Below are positions 1 to 9,000 of a stretch of 15,155 bases of DNA, in pieces. The stretch spans positions 1-15,155 of the forward strand of contig JAUWBY010000029.1 in NCBI GenBank assembly GCA_030609605.1. The letters are read 5' to 3'. The position numbers and the translations under genes were made by a program. Under the pieces are notes generated by a model, which was not told where the DNA came from, did no database searches, and saw only the letters and a list, made by a program, of their open reading frames with translations. Positions within the stretch are counted from its first letter, which is position 1. The number at the start of each line of letters is the position of its first letter. The stretch comes from Candidatus Eiseniibacteriota bacterium. GTDB lineage: Bacteria > Joyebacterota > Joyebacteria > Joyebacterales > Joyebacteraceae.

Positions 1-722
1 GCGGTGTCCGTAGCTGAGGTGAGAATCGCCCCGGCGCGGGCGATGCGCGAGTAGTCGATGTTCCCCGCGATTTCAAGCAGCTCATCGCCGAGGATTTCCT
101 TGTCCTCCTCTTCCTTCTCACGCACTTCGATTGGCTTGTCCGGATTGAACTCCTCCTCCTCCAGGAGCACGGGCGCGTGAGTCATGATGAACTCTATCTC
201 GTTGGGGGTCAGTCGCTCGAAGGCTCTCTCGAGCTCTGCCTCGGCCTTTCCGATACCCTTCAAGAGTTCTCCCACTGCGGTCATGCCGTCCCGAGGCTCC
301 ATGCCGCAAGTGCCGGTACTGACTTCGAGATCGAGTTCGCGCGCAGCCAGCATCACCAGTGACGTCAGGTCCCGAGCAGCAGCGGTTTCATCAGCCAGCC
401 CGCGCACGTAATCATCAGTGTCCAGCGGGACGGCGAGCAGGTGATCTGAGATCGCCAGCCGGAACGAGTCGGGACTGTCAGCATAATCCGTCCGGAAGCT
501 GAGGTCGTATCGCGTCATCGCGATGGCCCGGAGGGCGTCATCCATGGCCTCGTGCATGCTCTCCGGAGTGCCGACTGCTGAAGCGCCCGCCGCCGAACCG
601 TCCGCAGCTCCGGTTGTTGGAGCGCTTGCTGAGGAACCATCAACGGTTCCTGCCGAGGCTGCGAGGAGTACCAACGTGGCCGCCGCGAGCAGAATCGTCG
701 AGAGCGGGTCTCTCGGTCTCAT
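1..722 (-). CDS. Exported protein of unknown function (3' end beyond window)
   Basis: I do not recognise the family. The reading frame is open from an ATG at 722-720 to the left edge, giving 240 codons with no stop. Residues 1-27 look like a Sec signal peptide: Arg-containing start, then the hydrophobic run STILLAAATLVLLAASAG. A Ser/Ala/Gly/Thr-rich linker follows to about residue 48. The rest is a mostly helical, acidic, soluble-looking domain with one visible Cys (in GTCGM) and a Glu-rich stretch near residues 187-205. The start has a strong Shine-Dalgarno (GAGGAGG) and overlaps the stop of the molybdopterin subunit gene as ATGA, so the two are probably translationally coupled. An exported or periplasmic product is inferred. 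A role tied to the molybdenum enzyme is suggested only by position. Confidence 0.8.
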   Translation of the reverse strand, partial: MRPRDPLSTILLAAATLVLLAASAGTVDGSSASAPTTGAADGSAAGASAVGTPESMHEAMDDALRAIAMTRYDLSFRTDYADSPDSFRLAISDHLLAVPLDTDDYVRGLADETAAARDLTSLVMLAARELDLEVSTGTCGMEPRDGMTAVGELLKGIGKAEAELERAFERLTPNEIEFIMTHAPVLLEEEEFNPDKPIEVREKEEEDKEILGDELLEIAGNIDYSRIARAGAILTSATDT

Positions 723-3034
723 TGGTCTGTCCTCCTCGACAGTGCCAGCCGTACGGCTTCGGCCGTGACCGGCAGCTCACGGAACCGTATGCCGGTGGCG
801 TGTGTAACGGCATTCGCGATCGCGACTGCGCCGGGCATAGCCGGAGTCTCGCCGATACCCTTTGCGCCGAATGGTCCCTTGGAGTACCGGGCCTCGATGA
901 ACACCGATTCTATCTCCGGCACGTCCATGGCGGTCGGGATGATATACGTTGAGAAGTCCGGGGTCGTGATATCGCCGGAGTTCGTTTTCATCTTCTCGTA
1001 GAGCCCCATCCCGGCGCACTGGAGCACACCACCCTCGATCTGTCCCTCGAGCGTGACCGGATTGAGTATCCGGCCGACGTCGTGCGCGGCCGTGACGCGG
1101 ACCAGATGGACCTCGCCCGTCTCGGTGTCGACTTCAACTTCCGCCACGTGAGTGGCATAGGAATACACTGCGTAGGCGTCGCCCTGGCCATTCTCGTCGA
1201 AGGTGGATTTCGGTGCTGCATACCACCCCTCGGCGGCCGTGTTGACATTGCGAAGCCAGCACTCGTTGGCGAGATCGGCGAACGTCAGTGATCCATCACC
1301 GCCGAGCACACGTCCGTCACGGAACTCGATGCTGTCGGTGGAAACATTGAGCATGTCGGCCGCGACTTCTCCCATTGTTACCTTGAGCTTGGTCGCAGCG
1401 TCGATGACGGCGTTGCCCGTCATGAGCGTCGTTCGGGAGGCGACACTCGGTCCGCTATCGGGGACAACGCTTGTGTCCACGTGGTCGACGTGAATCGACT
1501 CAATGGGAGCGCCGAGGCTGTCCGCCGCGATCTGGCTCAGCACAGTGAGAAGCCCCTGACCCATCTCTGTTCCGCCTACAGCGATCCTGACTGATCCGTC
1601 GCGGTAGACATTCAGATGCGCGCCCGAGGCGTCGAGAAGAAGCCCCTTTGCGCCGAGGCTCACTCCGTAGTAGATGGAACCAACCCCGATGCCCCTTCGG
1701 ATGCGACCATTGTCGCCGGCGTAGCTTCGTCGCTTTGCCACCCAGCCCGATACGTCGCGGGCCTTCTTGAGCGTCTCCGGGAGGCCGACGCTCTCCGTAA
1801 GGAGTTGCCCCGTCGCCGTGTGCTTCCCGACAGCCAAGCAGTTCTTCAGCCGGATCTCCATTGGGTCCATTCCGAGTCTCTCGGCCATCTCGTCTACTAC
1901 CGATTCGTTTGCGAAGATCGTCTGTGGCTGTCCGAAGCCGCGGAACGCGCCCGTCGTCTGGCGATTCGTGTATACGCCGTACGCGTCCGTTCTGACGTTC
2001 GGTATTTCGTAGGGTCCTGTTGCGTGCGCTGTCGTGCGGAAGATAACGACGGGGCTGAGGGTGGAGTATGCGCCGGCGTCTGCAACGACACGGATCTCAG
2101 CGGCAGTGAAGCGCCCGTCCGCTGTGGCGCCCAGCTTGAAGGAGACGGACATCGGGTGGCGCTTGCTCGAACGGTAGAAGTCTTCCTCCCGCGTGTGGAT
2201 GAGCTTCACGGGTCGACCGGTTTTCCAGGCCGCAAGCGCCGCGCAGGCGCATATCTCGCTGGGTGCATCCTCCTTGCCGCCGAAACCGCCCCCTGTAACG
2301 GTCTGGCGGACACGCACTCGCGAAAGAGGCAGGCCGAGCACCATGGCCACCGCCTTCTGGACGTAGTACGGGCATTGCATCGTGCCATAGATGGTCATGG
2401 ACCTGCCCTCTTCCGGCACCGCTATGACGCCCAGAGGCTCGAGGTAGGAATGCTCCTGGTGGTACGTATGAAACTCGCGCTCGATCACGACGTCCGCTTC
2501 TTCGAATCCCCTGGTGACGTCGCCCTTCCGGACCTTGAAGTGAAGGAAGGTGTTGCCTCCGCTGTGAACAAGCGGCGCGTCTGGTCCCATGGCCTCCTCG
2601 GCGTCGAATACAGCTGGGAGCTCCACAAGATCTACGCGTACTGCAAGAGCTGCCTCACGGGCCAGAGCCGGTGTATCGGCCACAACAACTGCCACGGCGT
2701 CCCCGGTGTAGCGGATCGTGTCCTCCGGCAGAAGAGGCTGGTCTTTGTCCACGCAACCGATCTGGTTTTCACCAGGTATGTCGGCCGCTGTGACCACTGC
2801 GTGGACCCCCGGCATCCGGAGCGCCGGCGATGGATCCACACCCTCTAGCCGTGCGTGGGCGACCCTTGGGAATGCGAAGGCCGCGTGCAACATGTCCGGA
2901 AACGCCAGATCGTCCACGTAGCGGGCCGTGCCCCTGACCTTGTCCTCTGCGTCGACTCGCGTGACACCGAGTCCGACGTGGGAAGGGGAAGAGGCATCCC
3001 GTCTACTCCGCGGTTTGTCGGTTCTCTCTGCCAT
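719..3034 (-). CDS. Xanthine dehydrogenase-family molybdopterin-binding (large) subunit
   Basis: This is the molybdenum-cofactor subunit of a xanthine dehydrogenase/aldehyde oxidoreductase-type hydroxylase (771 aa, normal for a stand-alone large subunit). The N-terminal a/b hammerhead domain is at about residues 24-140. The Moco-binding part carries TGGGFGGKED (247-256), GAFRGFGQPQ (362-371), GGTEMGQG (487-494), HDVGRILNP (651-659) and GAKGIGE (723-729). E729 matches the catalytic Glu of the family. In this family the enzyme hydroxylates purines, aldehydes or other heterocycles and passes electrons through [2Fe-2S] and FAD subunits; the motifs do not fix the substrate. I chose the ATG at 3034 because GAGG lies 7 nt upstream. 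A GTG at 3070 would add 12 residues, with a poorer ribosome site. No FeS or FAD partner gene is adjacent: the upstream side is non-coding and then divergent glgP, and downstream is the coupled exported protein. A cytoplasmic location is inferred from the lack of a signal peptide. Confidence 0.95.
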   Translation of the reverse strand: MAERTDKPRSRRDASSPSHVGLGVTRVDAEDKVRGTARYVDDLAFPDMLHAAFAFPRVAHARLEGVDPSPALRMPGVHAVVTAADIPGENQIGCVDKDQPLLPEDTIRYTGDAVAVVVADTPALAREAALAVRVDLVELPAVFDAEEAMGPDAPLVHSGGNTFLHFKVRKGDVTRGFEEADVVIEREFHTYHQEHSYLEPLGVIAVPEEGRSMTIYGTMQCPYYVQKAVAMVLGLPLSRVRVRQTVTGGGFGGKEDAPSEICACAALAAWKTGRPVKLIHTREEDFYRSSKRHPMSVSFKLGATADGRFTAAEIRVVADAGAYSTLSPVVIFRTTAHATGPYEIPNVRTDAYGVYTNRQTTGAFRGFGQPQTIFANESVVDEMAERLGMDPMEIRLKNCLAVGKHTATGQLLTESVGLPETLKKARDVSGWVAKRRSYAGDNGRIRRGIGVGSIYYGVSLGAKGLLLDASGAHLNVYRDGSVRIAVGGTEMGQGLLTVLSQIAADSLGAPIESIHVDHVDTSVVPDSGPSVASRTTLMTGNAVIDAATKLKVTMGEVAADMLNVSTDSIEFRDGRVLGGDGSLTFADLANECWLRNVNTAAEGWYAAPKSTFDENGQGDAYAVYSYATHVAEVEVDTETGEVHLVRVTAAHDVGRILNPVTLEGQIEGGVLQCAGMGLYEKMKTNSGDITTPDFSTYIIPTAMDVPEIESVFIEARYSKGPFGAKGIGETPAMPGAVAIANAVTHATGIRFRELPVTAEAVRLALSRRTDQ

Positions 3035-3041
3035 CCTGAGA

Positions 3042-3045
3042 CCTC
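3042..3045 (-). promoter_or_regulatory. Ribosome binding site deciding the xdh start
   Basis: On the minus strand GAGG is followed by 7 nt (TCTCAGG) and then ATG at 3034-3032. This favours the ATG over the in-frame GTG at 3070, which lacks a comparable purine-rich site at the right distance. Confidence 0.5.
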
Positions 3046-3076
3046 GTCTTCCATGCGATGCCGATACCACCTCGAC

Positions 3077-3175
3077 CGGGCGACGGCCCCTCCGGAGAGA
3101 GGCCGAGCAACCCGACTCTAGCGGACGGGGTGCGGCGAGTCAAAGACGCAATGCTCGGCCTCCGTGCGGGGAGGC
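3077..3175 (-). promoter_or_regulatory. Hairpin-rich leader upstream of the molybdopterin subunit gene
   Basis: Three potential stems lie in the 5' leader, within about 140 nt of the start. One is a perfect 6-bp hairpin, GCCTCC/GGAGGC, at 3158-3175. One is a 5-bp GACTC/GAGTC pair at 3114-3118 and 3137-3141. One is an 8-bp stem with a small loop at 3085-3104, enclosed by a CGGG/CCCG closing pair (3077-3080 with 3111-3114). No T-run follows any of them, so a simple terminator is unlikely. A cis-acting RNA controlling a molybdenum enzyme is conceivable, but I could not match a known riboswitch consensus. Confidence 0.3.
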
Positions 3176-3194
3176 AATGCCTGCGGGTGCGATA

Positions 3195-3210
3195 CTGAAT
3201 ACCAATTCAG
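3195..3210. repeat. Short perfect inverted repeat (CTGAAT-ACCA-ATTCAG)
   Basis: A 6-bp perfect dyad with a 4-nt loop lies in the non-coding stretch between the divergent xdh and glgP genes. It could be a protein binding site or chance; no promoter element is convincing beside it. Confidence 0.25.
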
Positions 3211-3297
3211 GAATATGCGGTAGGTCGCGTCTTCGTCCACAGACTTCCGCTTCAGGCTGCCCCCATGCGACCAGACCTTCAGGCACGCAAGATGCAT

Positions 3298-3345
3298 CAG
3301 CCTTTCCCTGTAAGGAATGCCACAGCCTTCCCTTGTAAGGAGCGC
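3298..3345. repeat. Tandem imperfect 23-bp repeat, 25-bp period
   Basis: Two copies, 3298-3320 and 3323-3345, share CAGCCTT at the left and TGTAAGGA at the right, differing at a few positions. Each contains the interrupted palindrome CCTT...AAGG. The 25-bp spacing places the copies about two and a half helical turns apart. They sit between the divergent xdh and glgP genes, where paired operator half-sites would be plausible. A remnant of a local duplication is the simpler alternative. Confidence 0.4.
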
Positions 3346-3390
3346 GTCGCGATAGCCGGACGCGGTCGTAGCCGTCGGCGACGGCAACAA

Positions 3391-3560
3391 GAAGATCGCG
3401 GAAGGCGGTATGGATATGGAATCTGCTTCCTTATGATTGACCTGAACGATTTCAAGGCTATCAATGTACAAGTACGGTCACCACATTGGTGACATCGTGC
3501 TCAGGCACGTAGCTTGGTTCCTCATGAAGTGTAGAATTCCGGCAGGTCGGGTGGGATGTG
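3391..3560 (+). pseudogene. Broken GGDEF (diguanylate cyclase) domain fragment
   Basis: The plus strand reads ...GRRYGYGICFLMIDLNDFKAIN in one frame up to 3465. In the next frame, from about 3470, it reads KYGHHIGDIVLRHVAWFLMK. Joined, these match the central GGDEF-domain pattern (LLMIDxDxFKxINDxYGHxxGDxVLRxVAxxL). Removing one base, most likely T3467, restores IND-KYGH exactly. Only about 50 residues are recognisable. The match fades around 3540-3560, where a GGDEF signature would be due; RVGCEGK may be its decayed trace. It then runs into the glgP start. Upstream of about 3391 I see no receiver, PAS or DxLT-type beginning of the domain. This is a dead diguanylate cyclase relic. The glgP ribosome site, and probably its promoter, lie in or next to it. 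Confidence 0.7.
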
Positions 3561-3564
3561 AGGG
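3560..3564 (+). promoter_or_regulatory. glgP ribosome binding site
   Basis: GAGGG lies 4 nt before the ATG at 3569. It supports this start over an upstream in-frame ATG at 3464, which would translate 35 residues of the GGDEF relic as an N-terminal extension. Confidence 0.6.
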
Positions 3565-3568
3565 AAAG

Positions 3569-6028
3569 ATGCACGAAGATACAACGTCACAGCACGAGCA
3601 CTTGGTTTCGTCTCTCCAGGCGTCCATCCGCCGGCACGCCAGGTACTCACTCGGTCTCGAGTGGGACGAGATGACATGCGACGACATGTTCAAAGCTGTC
3701 AGCATGGCGGCCCGCGATCTCCTGATCGACGGCATGCTCGATACCGAGCATCGCTACGAGCGCGCCGGCGCCAAGCGGCTGTACTACCTCTCAATGGAAT
3801 TCCTCATGGGGAGGTCGCTCGGGAACAACCTCTACAATCTTGGCATCCACGATGTCTGCAACGATGCGCTCCTCGGTCTCGGGGTCGATCTCGAAGAGGT
3901 CCGCGAATGCGAGCGTGACGCCGCCCTGGGAAACGGAGGGTTGGGCAGGCTCGCGGCGTGCTTCCTCGATTCGCTTGCGACACTTGGAATGCCAGGCTTC
4001 GGGTACGGAATCAACTACCAGTACGGTCTCTTCAAGCAGATCATCGAACGTGGATACCAGAAGGAACGCCCCGACGACTGGATGGCAAGCTCCAATCCAT
4101 GGCTCATCGAGAAGGCGAACGAGTCTCTGATGATTCCCGTCTACGGTCGCGTCGAAGAGGGGCGTGACGCGAACGGCACACCGCGCTCGGTGTGGAAAGA
4201 CTGGAAGGTTGTCGTGGGTGTCCCGCACGACATGCCGGTGGTCGGCTACGGCGGCAAGGCTGTGAACTACCTGCGGTTGTTCTCGGCACGCTCATCGCAG
4301 GATTTCGACATGCAGATCTTCAACCAGGGTGAGTACCTGCGGGCCGTCCAGCAGAAGATCGCTTCCGAGACGGTCTCAAAGGTCCTCTACCCATCGGATT
4401 CCATCGAGAAGGGACGGGAACTCCGGCTTCTCCAGGAGTACTTCCTGGTCGCGTGCGCCGTACGCGACATCATGCGACGATACGAGGAGACGCACGACGA
4501 TTTTGGGGAGTTCTCGTCACTGGTCGCCATCCACCTCAACGACACCCATCCGGCCCTTACCGTAGCTGAACTCATGCGTTTCCTCATCGACGAGAGGGAC
4601 ATAGTCTGGGAAAAGGCCTGGCGGATCACGAGGGACACTCTGGGGTTCACCAATCACACGCTCATGCCCGAGGCTCTCGAGAGCTGGCCGGTGGGGTTGA
4701 TGGAGCGAATAGTGCCGCGCCACCTTCAGATAATCCGCGATATCGACAGTCGTTTCCTCGAACAGGTCTCCCTTGCCTGGCCGGGTGATGATGAACGCGC
4801 GCGACGAGTCGCGATCATAAGTCCTGAGAACGGCGGCTACGTGCGGATGGCCAATCTCTCGATCATCGGCAGTCACGCGGTGAACGGTGTCGCGGAGCTT
4901 CACACAGAGCTCATCAAACGTGAGCTGGTCCCCGATTTCTATGAGCTCTGGCCGGAGAGGTTTCACAACAAGACAAACGGCGTTACGCAGCGGCGGTGGC
5001 TGTTGAAAGCGAATCCACCGCTTGCCGATCTTCTGACTCGGACCATCGGCAGTGAGTGGGTCACGGATCTCGACAAGCTTCGCGCGCTCGAGCCCCATGC
5101 GGACGATCCGGATTTCCAGGAGGCGTTCGCCGCCGTCAAGGAACTCAACAAGATCCAGCTCGCAGAGATCATCGCCGAGACGGCCGGGATCTCCGTGGAT
5201 CCGCACACGCTCTTCGATGTGCATGTCAAACGGATGCACGAATACAAAAGACAGCTTCTGAACGTACTCCGCATCATCCATGAGTACCTGTTGATCGTCG
5301 AGGACGGCAAGGAACCGGCCGTGCCTCGGACCTACATATTCGCCGGCAAGGCCGCTCCCGGCTACTGGGCGGCGAAACAGATCATCAAGCTCATCAACAA
5401 CGTTGGAGGCGCGATCAATCGCGATGAGCGCGTACGGGGGCTCATCAAGGTCGCCTTCGTTCCCGATTATCGCGTCTCGCTGGCGGAGCGCATCATCCCG
5501 GCCGCGGATATCAGCGAGCAGATTTCGACGGCGGGGACGGAGGCGTCCGGGACCGGAAATATGAAACTGAGTATGAACGGTGCTCTTACTATGGGAACGC
5601 TCGATGGCGCCAACGTGGAGATACTGGCGGAGGTCGGGCAGGAGAACATCTACATCTTTGGCCTGACAGTCGATGAGATTTCAGAGATGAGAAAATCCGG
5701 AAGCTATGACCCGCGGGCCGTCTATTCGAGCGATAAGCGACTGCGCCGAGTCGTGGACTGCTTCAGCTCCGACAGGTTCAGCCCGCGTGAGCCCGGGCTC
5801 TTCGAGTGGATCCACAAAGCGCTGCTTGAAGGTGGCGATCACTACTTCCATCTCGCGGATCTGCCCTCATACATAGAGGCACAGGACAGGGCATCCGCAG
5901 AGTACGCCGATCAGTCGCTCTGGCGCAAGAAGGCCATACTCAATGTGGCCAGAATCGGTCGTTTCTCCAGTGACCGGACCATACGTGAGTATGCGCGCGA
6001 CGTGTGGGGGATCAAGCCGGTGCTCTAG
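3569..6028 (+). CDS. glgP: Glycogen/starch/maltodextrin phosphorylase (GT35)
   Basis: It releases glucose-1-phosphate from the non-reducing ends of alpha-1,4-glucans using phosphate and pyridoxal phosphate, in the cytoplasm. The 819 residues are close to the usual 790-840 of bacterial GlgP/MalP, and the protein is collinear throughout. Visible landmarks are LGNGGLGRLAACFLDS (120-135), the HLNDTHP motif (322-328), RFHNKTNGVTQRRWL (464-478), KRMHEYKRQLLN (554-565) and the PLP signature EASGTGNMK (658-666), with K666 as the predicted Schiff-base lysine, followed by NGALTMGTLDGANVE. I start at the ATG at 3569 because GAGGG precedes it; the longer frame from 3464 only reads through a GGDEF relic. 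No other glycogen genes are in the window. It is divergent from the xdh gene and convergent with the kinase. I cannot separate glycogen from maltodextrin preference. Confidence 0.97.
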   Translation: MHEDTTSQHEHLVSSLQASIRRHARYSLGLEWDEMTCDDMFKAVSMAARDLLIDGMLDTEHRYERAGAKRLYYLSMEFLMGRSLGNNLYNLGIHDVCNDALLGLGVDLEEVRECERDAALGNGGLGRLAACFLDSLATLGMPGFGYGINYQYGLFKQIIERGYQKERPDDWMASSNPWLIEKANESLMIPVYGRVEEGRDANGTPRSVWKDWKVVVGVPHDMPVVGYGGKAVNYLRLFSARSSQDFDMQIFNQGEYLRAVQQKIASETVSKVLYPSDSIEKGRELRLLQEYFLVACAVRDIMRRYEETHDDFGEFSSLVAIHLNDTHPALTVAELMRFLIDERDIVWEKAWRITRDTLGFTNHTLMPEALESWPVGLMERIVPRHLQIIRDIDSRFLEQVSLAWPGDDERARRVAIISPENGGYVRMANLSIIGSHAVNGVAELHTELIKRELVPDFYELWPERFHNKTNGVTQRRWLLKANPPLADLLTRTIGSEWVTDLDKLRALEPHADDPDFQEAFAAVKELNKIQLAEIIAETAGISVDPHTLFDVHVKRMHEYKRQLLNVLRIIHEYLLIVEDGKEPAVPRTYIFAGKAAPGYWAAKQIIKLINNVGGAINRDERVRGLIKVAFVPDYRVSLAERIIPAADISEQISTAGTEASGTGNMKLSMNGALTMGTLDGANVEILAEVGQENIYIFGLTVDEISEMRKSGSYDPRAVYSSDKRLRRVVDCFSSDRFSPREPGLFEWIHKALLEGGDHYFHLADLPSYIEAQDRASAEYADQSLWRKKAILNVARIGRFSSDRTIREYARDVWGIKPVL

Positions 6029-6055
6029 TTGAAGAGACGGTGCCACGCATGTAGG

Positions 6056-9000
6056 CTATGCGGTTCCAAGTACTTCGCGGAGTTTGGTCATGAGTTTCGC
6101 GGAGAGATAGGGTTTCTGGATATATCCGGCCACACCTTGATCCATGAACCGGTCGATGACGTCACGTTCTCCGTAGCCGCTCGACATGATGACGCGGACA
6201 CTCGGGCTGATTCTGAGCAGCTCCCTGAAGGTCTCCTCGCCGCCCATGTTCGGCATCGTGAGATCGAGCAGTACGCATACGATGTCGTCGCTGTTCTTGC
6301 GGTAGGCGTCGAGCGCCTTGAGTCCGTCTGATGCGGTAAGGACAGAGAACCCGGCTCGTTCGAGCATATGTTGCGTAACCTTCCGCACCATGGCTTCGTC
6401 ATCCACAAGCAGGACGGTACCGTCCATGTGCCGTTCCCCCTGCGTGGTGCTCTCTGCTTGTGTCTGTACGATAGCCTCCTGCTTGTTCGTGCTTTGCGAT
6501 GCGACGTCGGGTCTTGCCGGAAGCAGGACGCGGAAGGTCGTACCCTCACCGGGTACACTCTCGACCGTGATCCCACCGTTATGGCTGCGCACGATTCCCG
6601 ACACCGCGGCTAGCCCAAGTCCTCTCCCGGTGAATTTCGTCGTGAAGAAGGGATCGAAGATCTTCGAGAGCGTCTCGTCGTCCATACCGATGCCGGAGTC
6701 ACGCACCTCAATGTAGACATACTGTCCCTCAGGCAACCGCTCGCTTGTGCGTGTCTCAGTGAGCACTGAGCTGTCGAACCAGGCCGCTCCGGTCGTTACC
6801 GCTATTCTGCCGTTCTGATCGCCGATGGCGTCAGAGGCGTTCAGGATGATATTCACAATCACCTGCTGCAGTTGCGTTGCGTCACCTGCGACGACGGGGA
6901 GGTCGGAGGCAAGGGAGTAATCTATGATGGCGCTCTTCGACGTAGATGCCACCAGAAGTTGCTCCATCTCCTTAATCAGTTCGTTGAGGTCGACCGGTTC
7001 CGTGATGAAACGCCCCCTGCCGGAGTATGCCAGCATCTGGCTACTGAGTTCGGTTGCGCGTACCGCCGCCTCGCGTACCGCCTCGATGCTGAGGCGAGCC
7101 GCCGCGGACATTCCGAGATCCATCAGCGCGAGATCTGCGTTTCCGAGAACGCCTGTCAGGAGGTTGTTGAAGTCGTGCGCGATGCCGCCGGCAAGCACGC
7201 CTAGGCTTTCCAGCTTCTGCGCATGCTGCACCTGGTGCTCGAGGTCGCGACGTTCCTCCTCTGCCTTCTTACGCTCGATGGTAAGAGAGATATTGCCGGA
7301 TACGAACCTCATCAGCTCCAGCTCCCGTTCACCGTAGAGTTCGCTCTCCTTGTAGCTCTGAACAACAGCGACACCAAACACACCCCGTGTCGATTTGAGC
7401 GGCGTGCCGAGCCAGATGGGGGAGGCGTTCCCGTAGACGGTGATGCCCTCTTCGTTCTCGAGGCGTTTCTGTGCTCGCTCGTCGATAAGATACGATTCCC
7501 CGGTTCGCCTGACGAAATCGGTCACGCTGTTTTCGAGTCTCACAGGTTCCGTCGGCGTCTCGTCGCAGACATCGACGTGATAGGGGAAGGTGTAGAGCCC
7601 GGTCTCGTTGTCGTAGAGAGCAACGTAGAAGTTAGTGGTATCCATCAGCCTTCCGAGTTGCTCGCGGATGATGCCGAGGAGTTCCTCGAGCGTATCGGTG
7701 CCGCCAACGGCCTCCGAGATGTTGGACAGCACGGATTGCACTTCTTCGGCTGTCTTCCGCTCGGTGATGTCATGAACGATGCCCCAGTTCAGGCCATGCT
7801 CGCTGGCTTCTCCACTGAGGCGCCAGGCGCGGACGGATGCTGGGAACACGGAGCCGTCTTTCCTTACGTACTCCTTCTCGTATTCGTCTGCGAATTCCTT
7901 GACGACAACCTGGCTACGGAACGCCTCATCGTCCTTTTCGTGCCATTGTTTCGGTGTTATGTCCCCGAGGTTCATTCCCCTGAACTCGTTGAGTGTGTAT
8001 CCGATCATCTCCAGGAAGGCGGGGTTGGCATCTTCTGCGATACCGTCGGCCGTCGTGATGATTATGCCGTCACGAGTTGTGTTGAAGAAGCTCTGGAGCT
8101 TCTCCTCCGACCTGCGGAGCGCATCAACCGCCATAGCTCCGACAATGATACTACCGATCTGAGACGCTATTCCCTCGAGCCCTTGCCTTGCGAAGAGCGG
8201 GATGTCATCGCTCGTGTGCGAGGAGACGTTGAGGCACCCAATCACTCTGCTCTTGTGCACTATGGGGAGCACCCCGCATGCGCGGAGTCCCTCGCTCACG
8301 CGGCGGTTATCCTTCGCGACGTCCAGGTCGTCATACCTGGCATAGATGGTATCGCCGGACGCCACCAGCTTCGCACTTGGATCGTCAGGATTGTAGCAAC
8401 CGGCTTCCGCTGCGAACTCATCGGAGAGTCCCCGGTGGCATTCAAGTCGGAGTTCTCCTGTAAGACTATCGAACAGGTAGATGCCTCCGCAGTCCATGTC
8501 CGATACGCGGAGCGCGGCATCGAGGCAGAGGTCGAGCGCCTGATCCAGATCCATGGCGGAGTGGAGGGCGATCCCCAGGTCTCTCTGCACGCGGGTCAGC
8601 TTGTCGATCTGGTGCCGATCACTGATGTCTCGGACAAAAGCCTGGATGTATTCTCTCCCATCAAGCTCGATGGCGTTCAGGCTGACTTCCGCATCGAAGG
8701 TCGTGCCATCGTACCGGCTGTGCGTCCACTCAAACACCTGCAGAGTGCCTCTCAGTGCAGCACCGATTTTCTCGCGGGCCATGTCCTTGGAGTCACGACC
8801 GTTGGGCTGCTTCTCCGGCGAGAAGCGATACGGCGGTTGCCCGATGATCTGGTCACGCGTGCACCCAAACATCTCCAGTGTCTTCGTGTTGCAGTCGATG
8901 AACATCTCTCCCAGCAGCAGAAAAATGGCGTCGCTTGCCTGGGCAAAGAGCGCACGGTATCGCTGTTCGCTCTCGCGTCTGGCCAGCTCCGCGTGTTTCT

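Noticed and set aside
1616..2848. Plus-strand open frame of 410 codons opposite the molybdopterin subunit gene
   Set aside because: Antisense shadow of a gene with clear Moco motifs; no family resemblance in the translation.
3061..3120. Possible SAM-I riboswitch on the plus strand (GAGAGG...GCAACCCG resemblance)
   Set aside because: Only short fragments resemble the consensus, the order and spacing do not fit, and the plus strand has no suitable downstream gene there.
3118..3471. Minus-strand open frame of 117 codons upstream of xdh
   Set aside because: No ribosome site, no family resemblance, and it runs antisense across the GGDEF relic and the tandem repeat. Probably chance.
3464..3568. 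N-terminal extension of glgP from an upstream ATG
   Set aside because: The extra 35 residues are the GGDEF relic read in frame, not phosphorylase sequence, and a good ribosome site stands before the ATG at 3569.
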